Shown: one piece after another, positions 44,771-53,411 of the stretch
Layout: each line of letters starts with the position of its first letter
Position numbering within the stretch: the stretch's first letter is position 1
DNA from: Sphingomonas sp. J315
GTDB taxonomy: Bacteria > Pseudomonadota > Alphaproteobacteria > Sphingomonadales > Sphingomonadaceae
DNA length: 64,000 bases
Reading direction: 5' to 3'
Assembly (NCBI RefSeq): GCF_024666595.1
Contig: NZ_CP088296.1
Span: forward strand, 2,780,501 to 2,844,500
Position numbers and translations under genes: made by a program
The notes under the pieces: model-generated
What the model was told of the DNA's origin: nothing
Seen by the model: only the letters and a program-made list of their open reading frames with translations
Databases searched by the model: none

Positions 44771-45727
44771 TCAGTCCCGCTTATGCGGTGCCCATTTCTC
44801 GACAATGTCGGCGCGAACGTTCTTCAGGACCAGACTGCGTCCGGTAATCGCGAAGTCGAGCAGTGCCTCGCCGCCGCTGGGACAGCAATTGCCGTCACGA
44901 TTGCGCCACAGCTTGCTGGTCGCCGCCATCCCCTCGAAATCATAGTCGACGCCCTTCCAGATGCCGAACCCTTTCGGCAGCTTCGTCGACAAGGCATCGC
45001 GCCAGCTGTCGAGTTCGATGTCGTGCCAGCTCTTGCTGTCCGTATCCCATTTGAACAACAGGTCGGCATTGCCATTGCCCGTCCCCATCGTTCGACCGGG
45101 AACCCAGATCATTCCGCCCTGCGTCATCCTTGGCGGTTCGTAGGAGACGCCGTCGAACGACCATCCGATCAGTTTGGCGGTCCCGTGTCCGCTTTCGGCC
45201 CACAGGACAATGCCCGCGCCGATGCCATCCTCACCCGATGCGCCGTCCATCATCTGCCAGTGCACCGGGTGGCCATCCTTGCGCCACAGAATGCCCGAGG
45301 CGGTCACCCCGCACCCCTGATCGAGCCATTTCGCCATGCAGGTTTGGCTGCGCGCTGATGGCGTCTTGATCATCGTGCGCACGCCCTGCGCCTGCGCCAG
45401 CGCCTTGTCGTAGTCGGCGATGGCGTCGCGGAACGTCTGTTCCAGCTCGACATCGTCCATCGGCTTGCCATCGTAGTTCAATGCGGCGCGGATCTCGCGC
45501 AGCGTGCGCTCGTGGCGTGCTTGCCAGGTCGCGGTACGGTTGCCGAGTGCGATGACCGCGGCGAATTTATGCGCCAGCTCTGCGCGGAGCGGCGCGAGTG
45601 CGGCCCCCTTGCAGGCGCGCTGGCCATATCTTTGCTGCCACCCGTCGGTTTGCGATGCCGAGGCGGGAATGATGAGCGCGGTGAGAAAAGTCGCGATCAG
45701 GAATTCAGGACGGATTTTGGCGCGCAT
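44771..45727 (-). CDS. Secreted hypothetical protein
   Basis: A 318-residue exported protein (signal peptide MRAKIRPEFLIATFLTALIIPASAS). The body is rich in Trp (LWRKDGHPVHW, WSFDGVSYEPP, MIWVPGRT, DLLFKWDTDS) and has a short cysteine set (RACKG, SQTCMAK, QGCGV, NCCPS). I do not recognise a family. The start overlaps the end of the small upstream gene (45705-45884) by 23 bases, so the two form an operon. GGAGG sits 4-5 bases before ATG 45727. Confidence 0.75.
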   Translation of the reverse strand: MRAKIRPEFLIATFLTALIIPASASQTDGWQQRYGQRACKGAALAPLRAELAHKFAAVIALGNRTATWQARHERTLREIRAALNYDGKPMDDVELEQTFRDAIADYDKALAQAQGVRTMIKTPSARSQTCMAKWLDQGCGVTASGILWRKDGHPVHWQMMDGASGEDGIGAGIVLWAESGHGTAKLIGWSFDGVSYEPPRMTQGGMIWVPGRTMGTGNGNADLLFKWDTDSKSWHDIELDSWRDALSTKLPKGFGIWKGVDYDFEGMAATSKLWRNRDGNCCPSGGEALLDFAITGRSLVLKNVRADIVEKWAPHKRD

Positions 45728-45884
45728 GATCCTCCATGGCGGGGGGCGCATCCTTCGCGGGCTGGGCCTTCAGGCGATAGACTTTGCCCATATCGACCGC
45801 CGCCGGGCGCGCATCGGCGGCCGAAGCCACCGGCACCCACACCGCGATCGAACCGGCGATCATCATCCTGAGCCTGCGTTCCAT
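45705..45884 (-). CDS. Small secreted protein, coupled to the 318-residue gene
   Basis: A 59-residue protein, MERRLRMMIAGSIAVWVPVASAADA..., with a signal peptide and a short mature tail (VYRLKAQPAKDAPPAMEDHARQNPS). GGAGGAGTC precedes ATG 45884. It overlaps the start of the next gene by 23 bases. No function is apparent. The pair are likely co-secreted or co-regulated. Confidence 0.55.
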   Translation of the reverse strand: MERRLRMMIAGSIAVWVPVASAADARPAAVDMGKVYRLKAQPAKDAPPAMEDHARQNPS

Positions 45885-46040
45885 GACTCCTCCGTACCGC
45901 GCAGATATTAACAGGCCGCGACACCCCAACCACTGACAATCGCAGTCGGTTGCACCTTAATCCATGTGTATTATATTGGCGATACACTTGAAGGTGACGC
46001 GGTTCCCGTTCATCTAGGACAGAACCGCTGGAGGGATGGG

Positions 46041-47249
46041 ATGTCGACCGAGACTGTGACTGCCGAAAAGACCGACGATCTGGTGCTGACCGCGCCAGAG
46101 CCGCTGAAGGAGCGTCCGGTCGAGAAGATGTCGGGTCTCGTGCCCGTCGACGAGGGCAAGAAGTCCGAGCTGGTGACGCGGGTCGAGAGCTTTATCGACG
46201 ATCTGGTCGCGCAGGACGTCAACTCGCCCGAGTTCGGCAAGCGGGTCGACGCGATCACGGCGATGGGATCGAAGGAGATTCGCGACGCGGCGGGCCAGTC
46301 CAACCGCTTTCTCGACCGCCCGGTACGCGCGATGGACAAGGATGTTGGGGTCGGCAAGGATCTGGCCGAACTGCGCCGCGTGGTGGAGGACCTCGATCCG
46401 GGCAAGAAGGGCGACCTGACCCAGCGCAAGAAGCTGTTCGGCATCATCCCGTTCGGCAATTCGCTGCGTAATTATTTCGACAGCTACAAGTCGAGCCAGG
46501 GCCACATCGCCGCAATCCTCAAGAGCCTGCAATCCGGCAAGGACGAGCTGTTGATGGACAATGCCGCGATCGACGTGGAGCGGCAGAACCTCTGGGCGGC
46601 GATGGGTCGGCTCGAACAGATGATCTACATCTCGAAGGAGATGGACCAGCGGCTGGAGGACAAGGCCAATGAGCTGGACCACAGCGATCCGGCCAAGGCC
46701 AAGGCGATCCGCGAGACTGCGCTGTTCTACACCCGCCAGCGCACCCAGGATCTGCTGACCCAGATGGCGGTGACGGTGCAGGGCTATCTCGCGCTCGATC
46801 TGGTCAAGAAGAACAATGTCGAACTGGTGAAAGGCGTCGACCGCGCCAGCACCACCACTGTCGGAGCGCTGCGCACCGCGGTGACCGTGGCGCAGGCGCT
46901 GACCGCCCAGCGGCTGGTGCTCGACCAGATCACCGCGCTCAACACCACCACGGCGAACATCATCGATTCGACCGGCAAGCTGCTCAAGGACAATACCGGC
47001 CGCATCCACGAGCAGGCGGCATCGGCGACGATCCCGATCGAAACGCTGCAGCGCGCGTTCCAGAATATCTATGACACGATGGACGCGATCGACACGTTCA
47101 AGGTCAAGGCGCTGGACAATATGAAGACCACCGTCAACGTGCTGTCGACCGAGGTCGAAAAGTCCAAGGGCTACATCGCTCGGGCCGAGGGTGCCGCACA
47201 GAATCAGGTGTCGGGCAGCACCGAGACGTTCAAGCTGGAGGCTCTGTAA
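46041..47249 (+). CDS. TelA-family protein (toxic anion resistance)
   Basis: A 402-residue cytoplasmic protein of the TelA/YaaN family. Landmarks are VESFIDDLVAQDVNSPEFGKRVDAI, RDAAGQSNRFLDRPV, KKLFGIIPFGNSLRNYFDSYKSSQGHI, DVERQNLWAAMGRLEQMIYI and LFYTRQRTQDLLTQMAVTVQGYLALDLVKKNN. It is predicted to be largely helical. GGAGGG lies before ATG 46041. It has an XpaC-like neighbour directly behind. B. subtilis pairs yaaN with xpaC in the same way. The precise role is unknown; members link to tellurite or antimicrobial tolerance. Confidence 0.92.
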   Translation: MSTETVTAEKTDDLVLTAPEPLKERPVEKMSGLVPVDEGKKSELVTRVESFIDDLVAQDVNSPEFGKRVDAITAMGSKEIRDAAGQSNRFLDRPVRAMDKDVGVGKDLAELRRVVEDLDPGKKGDLTQRKKLFGIIPFGNSLRNYFDSYKSSQGHIAAILKSLQSGKDELLMDNAAIDVERQNLWAAMGRLEQMIYISKEMDQRLEDKANELDHSDPAKAKAIRETALFYTRQRTQDLLTQMAVTVQGYLALDLVKKNNVELVKGVDRASTTTVGALRTAVTVAQALTAQRLVLDQITALNTTTANIIDSTGKLLKDNTGRIHEQAASATIPIETLQRAFQNIYDTMDAIDTFKVKALDNMKTTVNVLSTEVEKSKGYIARAEGAAQNQVSGSTETFKLEAL

Positions 47250-47258
47250 GTACCCGTC

Positions 47259-47972
47259 ATGCCGACCGAGATCGACCGCCAGATCGACCGCGCGAGCGAA
47301 GTCCTCAACCGCTCGCGCGAACGCTATACGACGCTGAACAGCCGCGCCAAGAAACGCCGCGACGCCGAGATTCTCGGCCGCGTCGGCCGAATTGCAGCTG
47401 CAGCGGGGGCGATCCTGGTCGGCGCGATGGTGCTGGGCTGGTTCATTCCGCTGGGCATGGGCGGCGCATTACTGGTGATGGCGGCGCTGATCGGCGTGAC
47501 GCTGTTTTTCGGTATCGCGCCGACCAGCCGGGAGGTGACGCCCGAGAAGTTCGGCGAGGTGCCGCTCGCGACGCTGCCGCTCCAGACCGAGGAATGGCTC
47601 GACCGCCAGCGTCCGACGCTGCCCGGGGCGGCGATGCCGCTGGTCGACACGATCGGGATGAAGCTCGACGTGCTGGCGGGGCAGCTCAAGACGCTGAACG
47701 AGGCGGAGCCGGCGGCGGCGGAAGTGCGCAAGCTGGTCGGCGAGCAATTGCCCGAGCTCATCAAGGGCTATCAGCGTGTCCCCGAAAGTCTGCGCACGGT
47801 CGACCGGTTCGGCCAGTCGCCGGACAAGCAGCTGGTCGACGGCCTCGCGCTGATCGACCAGGAGATTTCGCAGATGTCGGCGCAGCTGGCGCAGGGAGAT
47901 CTCGACGCGCTGGCGACGCGGGGGCGGTATTTGCAGGTCCGCTATCGCGGGGATGACGAGGTCAGCGGATAG
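47259..47972 (+). CDS. XpaC-like membrane protein
   Basis: A 237-residue protein with a charged N-terminus, two hydrophobic segments (IAAAAGAILVGAMVLGWFIPL and GALLVMAALIGVTLFFG), and a helical cytoplasmic C-terminus (EEWLDRQRPTLPGAAMP, LNEAEPAAAEVRKL). Its placement 9 bases after telA and the two-helix plus coiled C-terminus match the XpaC partner of TelA. I infer membrane localisation of the TelA complex. Its end overlaps the convergent IMPase gene by 11 bases. Confidence 0.75.
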   Translation: MPTEIDRQIDRASEVLNRSRERYTTLNSRAKKRRDAEILGRVGRIAAAAGAILVGAMVLGWFIPLGMGGALLVMAALIGVTLFFGIAPTSREVTPEKFGEVPLATLPLQTEEWLDRQRPTLPGAAMPLVDTIGMKLDVLAGQLKTLNEAEPAAAEVRKLVGEQLPELIKGYQRVPESLRTVDRFGQSPDKQLVDGLALIDQEISQMSAQLAQGDLDALATRGRYLQVRYRGDDEVSG

Positions 47973-48750
47973 GTTTACCCAACGCTTCCACCGCGCGCGG
48001 GCGGAGGTGATCGGCGGCGGCTTCGTGGATTCCGGGGGTGGTGGCGAGCAGCCCGAAGCTTTCGCCGCGTGGGGTGTTGAAACGGATTTTCTTGCCGAGC
48101 GCGTCGGTGACCTTCGCCCCGGCCTCGCGCGCGAGCAGCACGGCGGCGGCGATGTCCCAATCGGCGCCCCAGCGGAAGGTGGCGAGCAGGTCGGCCTGAC
48201 CTGCGGCGACCATCGCCATGCGCAGCGCGATCGAATTGGGCTTGTCCACCATCACCAGATGCCGGTCGACCTTCGGCAGGTCATCGGCAGGGACGCGCGC
48301 ACCGGCCAACTCGGTACGGTCGGACACGGCGATCCGCGACCCGTCCAGCGTCGCGCCCTGACCCTTCACCGCCAGCCAATGTTCGCCGCGCACCGGAGCG
48401 TCGAGGACGCCGATCACCGGCTGGCCATCCTCGACCAAGGCGACCGATACTGCCCAGCCGGGGCGTTGGCGCAGGAAATCGCGGGTGCCGTCGATCGGAT
48501 CGACCACCCAGACGCGGCGGCAGGACAGGCGCGCCAAGTCGTCGGCGGTTTCCTCCGACAGCCAGCCGGCATCGGGGAGTAGCGCGCTCAATCGGGCACG
48601 GAGCAGCTCGTCGACCGCCAGATCGACCTCACACACGAAGTTATTGGGCGATTTTTCCCATTTCTCGACGTCCGAGCCATAGCGGCCGAGCGCCAGCCGA
48701 CCCGCCTCGGCGGCGATGGCGCTGACTGCCTCGGCGAGCGCGTCAGCCAC
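47962..48750 (-). CDS. Inositol-monophosphatase-family phosphatase (CysQ-like)
   Basis: A 262-residue Mg-dependent phosphatase. Metal-site motifs are DPIDGTRDFL, SEETADD and WDIAAAVLLAREAGAK. The family covers inositol monophosphatase, 3'(2'),5'-bisphosphate nucleotidase (CysQ) and fructose bisphosphatase. The short N-terminus and WVVDPIDGTRDFLRQRPGWAVSVALV fit CysQ best, acting in recycling of PAP from sulfate assimilation. The start is GTG 48750, overlapping pmbA by 8 bases. Confidence 0.88.
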   Translation of the reverse strand: MADALAEAVSAIAAEAGRLALGRYGSDVEKWEKSPNNFVCEVDLAVDELLRARLSALLPDAGWLSEETADDLARLSCRRVWVVDPIDGTRDFLRQRPGWAVSVALVEDGQPVIGVLDAPVRGEHWLAVKGQGATLDGSRIAVSDRTELAGARVPADDLPKVDRHLVMVDKPNSIALRMAMVAAGQADLLATFRWGADWDIAAAVLLAREAGAKVTDALGKKIRFNTPRGESFGLLATTPGIHEAAADHLRPRAVEALGKPIR

Positions 48751-50089
48751 TCGCCACCGTCATGCCGTCGATCCGCAGTGTGGGCACGTTGATGCCATAG
48801 CGGAAATTCAGGTCGTTGGCGGGGACCAGGTTGCGGAACATGGCTTGCAGCGTGCCCGCGACAGTAAATTCGCTGACCGGGGTGGTGACGACCCCATCCT
48901 CGATCAGATAGCCTGCCGCGCCGCGGCTGTAATCGCCGGTGACGAGGTTGATCCCCTGACCGATCAGTTCGGTGACATAGACGCCATAGCCGATGTCGGC
49001 GATCAGCGACGCGACCGGGATCTTGCCATTGGCCATGTAGAGATTGCTGGGACCGACGCTGGGTGCGCCGCCAACGCCGCGCACGGCGTGACCGGTGGCT
49101 TCAAGGCCGAGCTGACGCGCCGCCGCGCTGTCGAGCATCCAGCTTTCGAGCATCCCGTCGGCGACGAACGTCACCGGCGACACCGGCAGGCCTTCGCCAT
49201 CGAACGGGCGCGAGCGGAGGCCGTGGGGGCGGTGGGGATCGTCGATGATGTCGATGCCCGGCGCGAAGATGCGCGTGCCCATCGCTTCGAGCAGGAAGCT
49301 TGTCTTGCGCGTGATCGCGCTGCCCGAAATCGCGCCGCTCAGGTGGCCGAGCAGGCTCGATCCGATGCGCGGGTCGATGACGATCGGCATGGTTCCGCCG
49401 CGGACGCGACCGGCACCGACGCGGGCCACGGCGCGCTCGCCGGCGCGGCGACCGATCGCTTCGGCGGCCTCGAGATGGCGGGCGTGGCGCGCGCTGTGAT
49501 GGTCGTAATCGCGTTCCATTGCGCCGGCGTCGCCCGCCAGCACGCTGGCAGAGATGCTGTGGCTCGATGTCGCATAAGCTCCGGCAAAGCCGTGGCTGGT
49601 GGCGAGCGCCCAGATGCTGCGGCTGGCGCTGGCTCCAGCGCCCTCGCTATTGGTCACGCCTTCGACGGCGCGGGCGGCGCGCTCGGCGATGAGTGCGTTC
49701 TCCTTGAGCGCGGCGGGGTCGCCCAGCGCGCCGTCGTCGAGGTCGAGATCGGGGACATTGCCGCGCAACAGCCGTTCGGCAGGGGCGAGGCCGGCCCATT
49801 CGTCCTCGGGCGCCTCCCGTGCCATTGCTACCGCGCGTTCGGCGAGCGTGTCGAGCGCGGCGGGCGTGAGGTCGGTGGTCGAAATGCTCGCCGACCGCTG
49901 GCCGCAGAAGACGCGCAGCCCGAGCTCTTCGTGCTCGGCGCGCTCGACATCCTCGAGCGCGTCGAGCCGGACCGACACCGACAACGACTCCCCGGCGGAG
50001 AGCATCGCATCGGCGGCATCGGCACCTGCCTTTACCGCGCGGGCGATGGCATCCTGGACTCGGTCACGGGCTTGGTCGGGGGTCAGCAT
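48743..50089 (-). CDS. pmbA: PmbA/TldE-family protein
   Basis: A 448-residue subunit of the TldD/TldE (PmbA) complex, which processes small peptides such as microcin B17 and quinolones-gyrase-modulating peptides in E. coli. Seen: LGLRVFCGQRSASISTTDL, GAYATSSHSISASVLAGD, MPIVIDPRIGSSLLGHL and GINLVTGDYSRGAAGYLIEDG. The HExxxH zinc site of TldD is absent, as expected for PmbA/TldE. The partner tldD is not in this window. It is coupled to the downstream IMPase gene. Confidence 0.93.
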   Translation of the reverse strand: MLTPDQARDRVQDAIARAVKAGADAADAMLSAGESLSVSVRLDALEDVERAEHEELGLRVFCGQRSASISTTDLTPAALDTLAERAVAMAREAPEDEWAGLAPAERLLRGNVPDLDLDDGALGDPAALKENALIAERAARAVEGVTNSEGAGASASRSIWALATSHGFAGAYATSSHSISASVLAGDAGAMERDYDHHSARHARHLEAAEAIGRRAGERAVARVGAGRVRGGTMPIVIDPRIGSSLLGHLSGAISGSAITRKTSFLLEAMGTRIFAPGIDIIDDPHRPHGLRSRPFDGEGLPVSPVTFVADGMLESWMLDSAAARQLGLEATGHAVRGVGGAPSVGPSNLYMANGKIPVASLIADIGYGVYVTELIGQGINLVTGDYSRGAAGYLIEDGVVTTPVSEFTVAGTLQAMFRNLVPANDLNFRYGINVPTLRIDGMTVASG

Positions 50090-50120
50090 CGCTGCGATCT
50101 AGGGAGGCAGGGGGCGAAGG

Positions 50121-51038
50121 TCAAAAGGCGGTCGTCCCGACGACGAAGCAGGCGGCAAACATCAGTAAGCCAGCATTGCGGTTCGAGCGGAAGCGGTGGA
50201 GCGCATTTGCGCCATCGGCCGGAACGAGCGTCACAACCTGCCAGACAAGGTGCATCGCCATGGGGGCGAGCGCGAGCAGGACCAGCGGGTCGGGGCGGAC
50301 CTGCCACAGCGCGGCGGACCAGAGGGCTAGGGCAAGGGTGTAGAAGATGGCGACGCCGGTACGCACCCGGCTGCCCAGACGACGGGCGGAGGAACGGACG
50401 CCGACCAGCGCATCATCCTCGACATCCTGTAGCGCGTAGATGGTGTCGTAGCCGATCACCCACACGATGCACCCGGCATAGAGCAGCAGGCCGGGCAGGG
50501 GGAGTTCGCGCGCGACCGCTGCCCAGCCGACCAATGCCGCCCAGGAAAAGACGAGACCCAGCCACGCCTGCGGCCACCAGGTGATCCGCTTCATGAAGGG
50601 ATAGGCAGCGACCAGCGCGAGGCTGGCGAGCGCGATGACCGCGGCGAACGGGTTGAGCTGGACCAGCACGACGAGGCCGATCAGGCAGAGCGAGACCAGC
50701 CAGACCCACGCGGCCTTGAGGCTGACCGCGCCGCTCGCCAATGGACGGCTGCGGGTGCGGGCCACCTGACGGTCGAGGTCGCGGTCGACGATGTCGTTAT
50801 AGACGCAACCCGCGCCGCGCATCGCGATGCTGCCGAGCAGGAACCAGAGGATCAGGTCCCAGCGCTCGACCGCGCCGCCGGACAACGCGATCGCCCAGGC
50901 GCCAGGCCAGAACAGCAGCCACCAGCCGATCGGCCGGTCGAACCGGGCGAGCAGGGCATAGGGACGCGCAGCGGCGGGCAGCAGCGCCATCAGGCCGCGA
51001 TGCTCGGTGTCGGGGACGGTCTGTGCCGGGTCAGTCAT
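50121..51038 (-). CDS. ubiA: 4-hydroxybenzoate polyprenyltransferase UbiA
   Basis: A 305-residue membrane prenyltransferase of ubiquinone synthesis. First aspartate motif NDIVDRDLDRQVARTRSRPL; second DTIYALQDVEDDALVGVRSS. About eight or nine hydrophobic segments, e.g. WWLLFWPGAWAIAL and AWVWLVSLCLIGLVVLVQL. I chose ATG 51038 (MTDPAQTV) over the frame start at 51065. It is divergent from rsmE, a common sphingomonad order. Confidence 0.95.
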   Translation of the reverse strand: MTDPAQTVPDTEHRGLMALLPAAARPYALLARFDRPIGWWLLFWPGAWAIALSGGAVERWDLILWFLLGSIAMRGAGCVYNDIVDRDLDRQVARTRSRPLASGAVSLKAAWVWLVSLCLIGLVVLVQLNPFAAVIALASLALVAAYPFMKRITWWPQAWLGLVFSWAALVGWAAVARELPLPGLLLYAGCIVWVIGYDTIYALQDVEDDALVGVRSSARRLGSRVRTGVAIFYTLALALWSAALWQVRPDPLVLLALAPMAMHLVWQVVTLVPADGANALHRFRSNRNAGLLMFAACFVVGTTAF

Positions 51039-51217
51039 GCGCGAAACTGACAACAAAGCTGACAAAAAAGCGGTGTGTCATGCGCGGTGTCAGGCGCAGT
51101 GTCAGGCAGGGGGCTGGGGCCGTTTCGCTCATACCCTCTGCTGCCACATCGGATTGCTTGTAGGACAGCGAAAAGACGCCGGGTGACGAAGCATTTGGGT
51201 CGCGATATGGCTCGGCC

Positions 51218-51961
51218 ATGATCGCTACCCCCGCATGGCCGCCGCAATCGACCCCGCGCCTGTTCGTCGAACCCGCGCTGACGCAGGGCGAGCAGCGCCG
51301 CATCGACGGCCAGCAGGGCCATTATCTCGCCAGCGTGATGCGGTTGAAGGTCGGCGATCCGGTCAAGCTGTTCGACGACGCGACCGGCGAATGGCTGGGC
51401 GTGGCGAGCGAGGTGCGCAAGCGCGACGTGGTGCTGGAGGTGCGCGAGAAGCTGCGGGAGCGCGAGGCGGTGCCGGACCTGTGGCTATGTGCCGCGCCGA
51501 TCAAGAAGGGGCGGATCGACTGGGTGGTCGAAAAGGCGTGCGAGCTGGGCGTCGCGCGGGTCGCGCCGGTGCTGACGCGGCGCGCGGTGGTGGACAAGCT
51601 GAACCTCGACCGGCTGCGCGCGCATATGATCGAGGCGGCGGAGCAATGCGGGCGCACCGCGCTGCCCGAACTGGTCGAGCCGGTGAAGCTGGCGGCGATG
51701 CTGCGCGACTGGCCGGCGGGGCGGGCGCTGTTCTTTGCCGACGAGACCGGTGGATTGCCCGCGCTGGAGGCGATGAAGGCGCATCCCGGCCCGGCGGCGA
51801 TCCTGATCGGGCCTGAGGGCGGCTTCGACGCAGAGGAGCGCGACGCGATCCGGGCGGTGCCGGGAGCGGTGGGGATTTCGCTCGGCCCGCGGATTTTGCG
51901 CGCGGAGACTGCGGCGGCGGCGGCGGTGAGTTTGTGGATGGGCGCGGTGGGGGATTGGTGA
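51218..51961 (+). CDS. rsmE: 16S rRNA (uracil1498-N3)-methyltransferase
   Basis: A 247-residue SPOUT-class methyltransferase for U1498 of 16S rRNA. The N-terminal PUA-like domain contains PRLFVEPALTQGEQ and GHYLASVMRLKVGDPV. The knotted SAM-binding region shows ALLFADE-like RALFFADETGG, LIGPEGGFDAEERDAI and LGPRILRAETAAAAAVS. Length and motifs match RsmE. It is preceded by ubiA (divergent) and is usually followed by gshA, which here is displaced by a DUF6624 gene. Confidence 0.96.
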   Translation: MIATPAWPPQSTPRLFVEPALTQGEQRRIDGQQGHYLASVMRLKVGDPVKLFDDATGEWLGVASEVRKRDVVLEVREKLREREAVPDLWLCAAPIKKGRIDWVVEKACELGVARVAPVLTRRAVVDKLNLDRLRAHMIEAAEQCGRTALPELVEPVKLAAMLRDWPAGRALFFADETGGLPALEAMKAHPGPAAILIGPEGGFDAEERDAIRAVPGAVGISLGPRILRAETAAAAAVSLWMGAVGDW

Positions 51962-52163
51962 CTGTTTAAGCGGGTGCCGCGGTGGCCCGCGATCCGTATC
52001 GCACAGTCGGATTGGGGCAGTCTGTCGCCGAAAACCGTCTGTCGGCTTCCGACCCCATTGCCGACGTTGCGTTGTGAGCGAACCTCGAAGCCAAGCGTTC
52101 TGAATTCGTTCATCTCTCCGGTGCGACGCATCGAGTCAGCTGAGGACGTTACGAAAGACGGCG

Positions 52164-53036
52164 ATGCGGAGAACGAGATATATCCTGGCATCGGTAGCGC
52201 TCCTGTCGGCTACGATCGGAAATGCATCAACTCAAGTGTCAGGCCGTTCGCTCGCGTTTGGATGCGGAGCGCCAGAAAAGGTGGAGGCCGAAGCGTCGGC
52301 ACGCCTCGCCAGCGTTGCGGTTTCGTCAGTAGAGCAAACAGACCATCGGAGCGCTGCGCGCGCGGCAATTCGCAAGGTGGACGAGTTGCGGCGCAATGCG
52401 TTGGCCGGAAAGCCGGTGGAGGCACCTTATCAGGAAGCAAGCCGGTTTGCGGCTATGGCGGCCAGTGCGGCTTCAAGCGAACTCGCTGAACTCTACATGC
52501 GAGTTGCCGAGGACCAGTTCACGCGCACGCATTTCACCGCTGCACTCCAACGTTTCAGTTGGGCGGCGGATCTTTCAGACCAGGCGCGCGACTACGCATA
52601 TTACATCATCGCCTCGGACGGCTGCGATCTCGACGAGGCAAATACCAAATGGTTGAAGGCTCAGATAGAGCGCAGCGGGTGGTTCACGATCGGCAAGTAC
52701 GGAGAAGACGCGGATACGGCCGCTTGGTTGCTGGTACAACATGCTGACCGCGACCCGGCTTTCCAGAATGATGTTCTGCGCGTGCTTGCGTCTTTGGTTG
52801 ATCGAAAAGACACTAGCCCAACCAACTATGCATATCTTTATGATCGGGTTGCCGTGAATTCGGCGCGCCCACAGCGCTACGGTACCCAAGGTCGTTGTAC
52901 GACATCGGGAATATGGGAGCCGCGACCGATTGAGGATCCTGGCCGACTTGACGAACGCCGGGCTTCTGTCGGTCTCGAGCCACAGGCGAAATACAGCGCG
53001 CGCTTCACGTGTCGGGCGGCAGCGCTGACACGCTGA
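52164..53036 (+). CDS. Secreted DUF6624-like protein
   Basis: A 290-residue protein with a signal peptide (MRRTRYILASVALLSATIGNAS). Its C-terminal part fits DUF6624: IERSGWFTIGKYGEDADTAAWL then LVQHADRDPAFQNDVLRVLASLV and NYAYLYDRVAVNSARPQRYGTQG. DUF6624 proteins have no assigned function. Codon usage and GC are clearly lower than in the rsmE and gshA genes on either side, suggesting lateral acquisition. The gene lies alone between two housekeeping genes. Confidence 0.75.
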   Translation: MRRTRYILASVALLSATIGNASTQVSGRSLAFGCGAPEKVEAEASARLASVAVSSVEQTDHRSAARAAIRKVDELRRNALAGKPVEAPYQEASRFAAMAASAASSELAELYMRVAEDQFTRTHFTAALQRFSWAADLSDQARDYAYYIIASDGCDLDEANTKWLKAQIERSGWFTIGKYGEDADTAAWLLVQHADRDPAFQNDVLRVLASLVDRKDTSPTNYAYLYDRVAVNSARPQRYGTQGRCTTSGIWEPRPIEDPGRLDERRASVGLEPQAKYSARFTCRAAALTR

Positions 53037-53411
53037 TCGCACGCCGCGATGGTGGATTGTCAATCGCGAGAAAGGTCGCGCCGACACGCTCATTTGCGCA
53101 AGCTCAACGAATGGTCGCTTCCGAGCTTCACGCAGATTCGGGGAATGGCGGCCGTTAGGGGCGCTTAGTCGTCGGAGCAGCGACATTGCCGGAGCGGCAG
53201 CTTCCCACCCATTTGCGGACTCTTAGCGCCATCGCGCCTTCTCCCAATAGCTGCCGTTCGTGAGCAGCCGCTAAGAGGGGCGGGGGCCAGACTAACGCCG
53301 CCAAGGCACGAAGCGCCGGACAGCACACGACCCAACCCCCGCATTTCCCATCCCGATTTGGGTATTTCATCCCCCCTTTCGCGGATCGTTTCGCATCCCT
53401 AAATGCGCGCC
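53037..53411. other. Non-coding stretch upstream of gshA
   Basis: A 375-base gap. The left part shares the lower GC of the DUF6624 gene and looks like accessory DNA. Several G/C-rich imperfect dyads lie around 53150-53300. I see no gene or clear promoter here. Confidence 0.5.

Noticed and set aside
42898..44847. A 649-residue plus-strand open frame
   Set aside because: It is antisense to typA, whose GTPase motifs are unmistakable.
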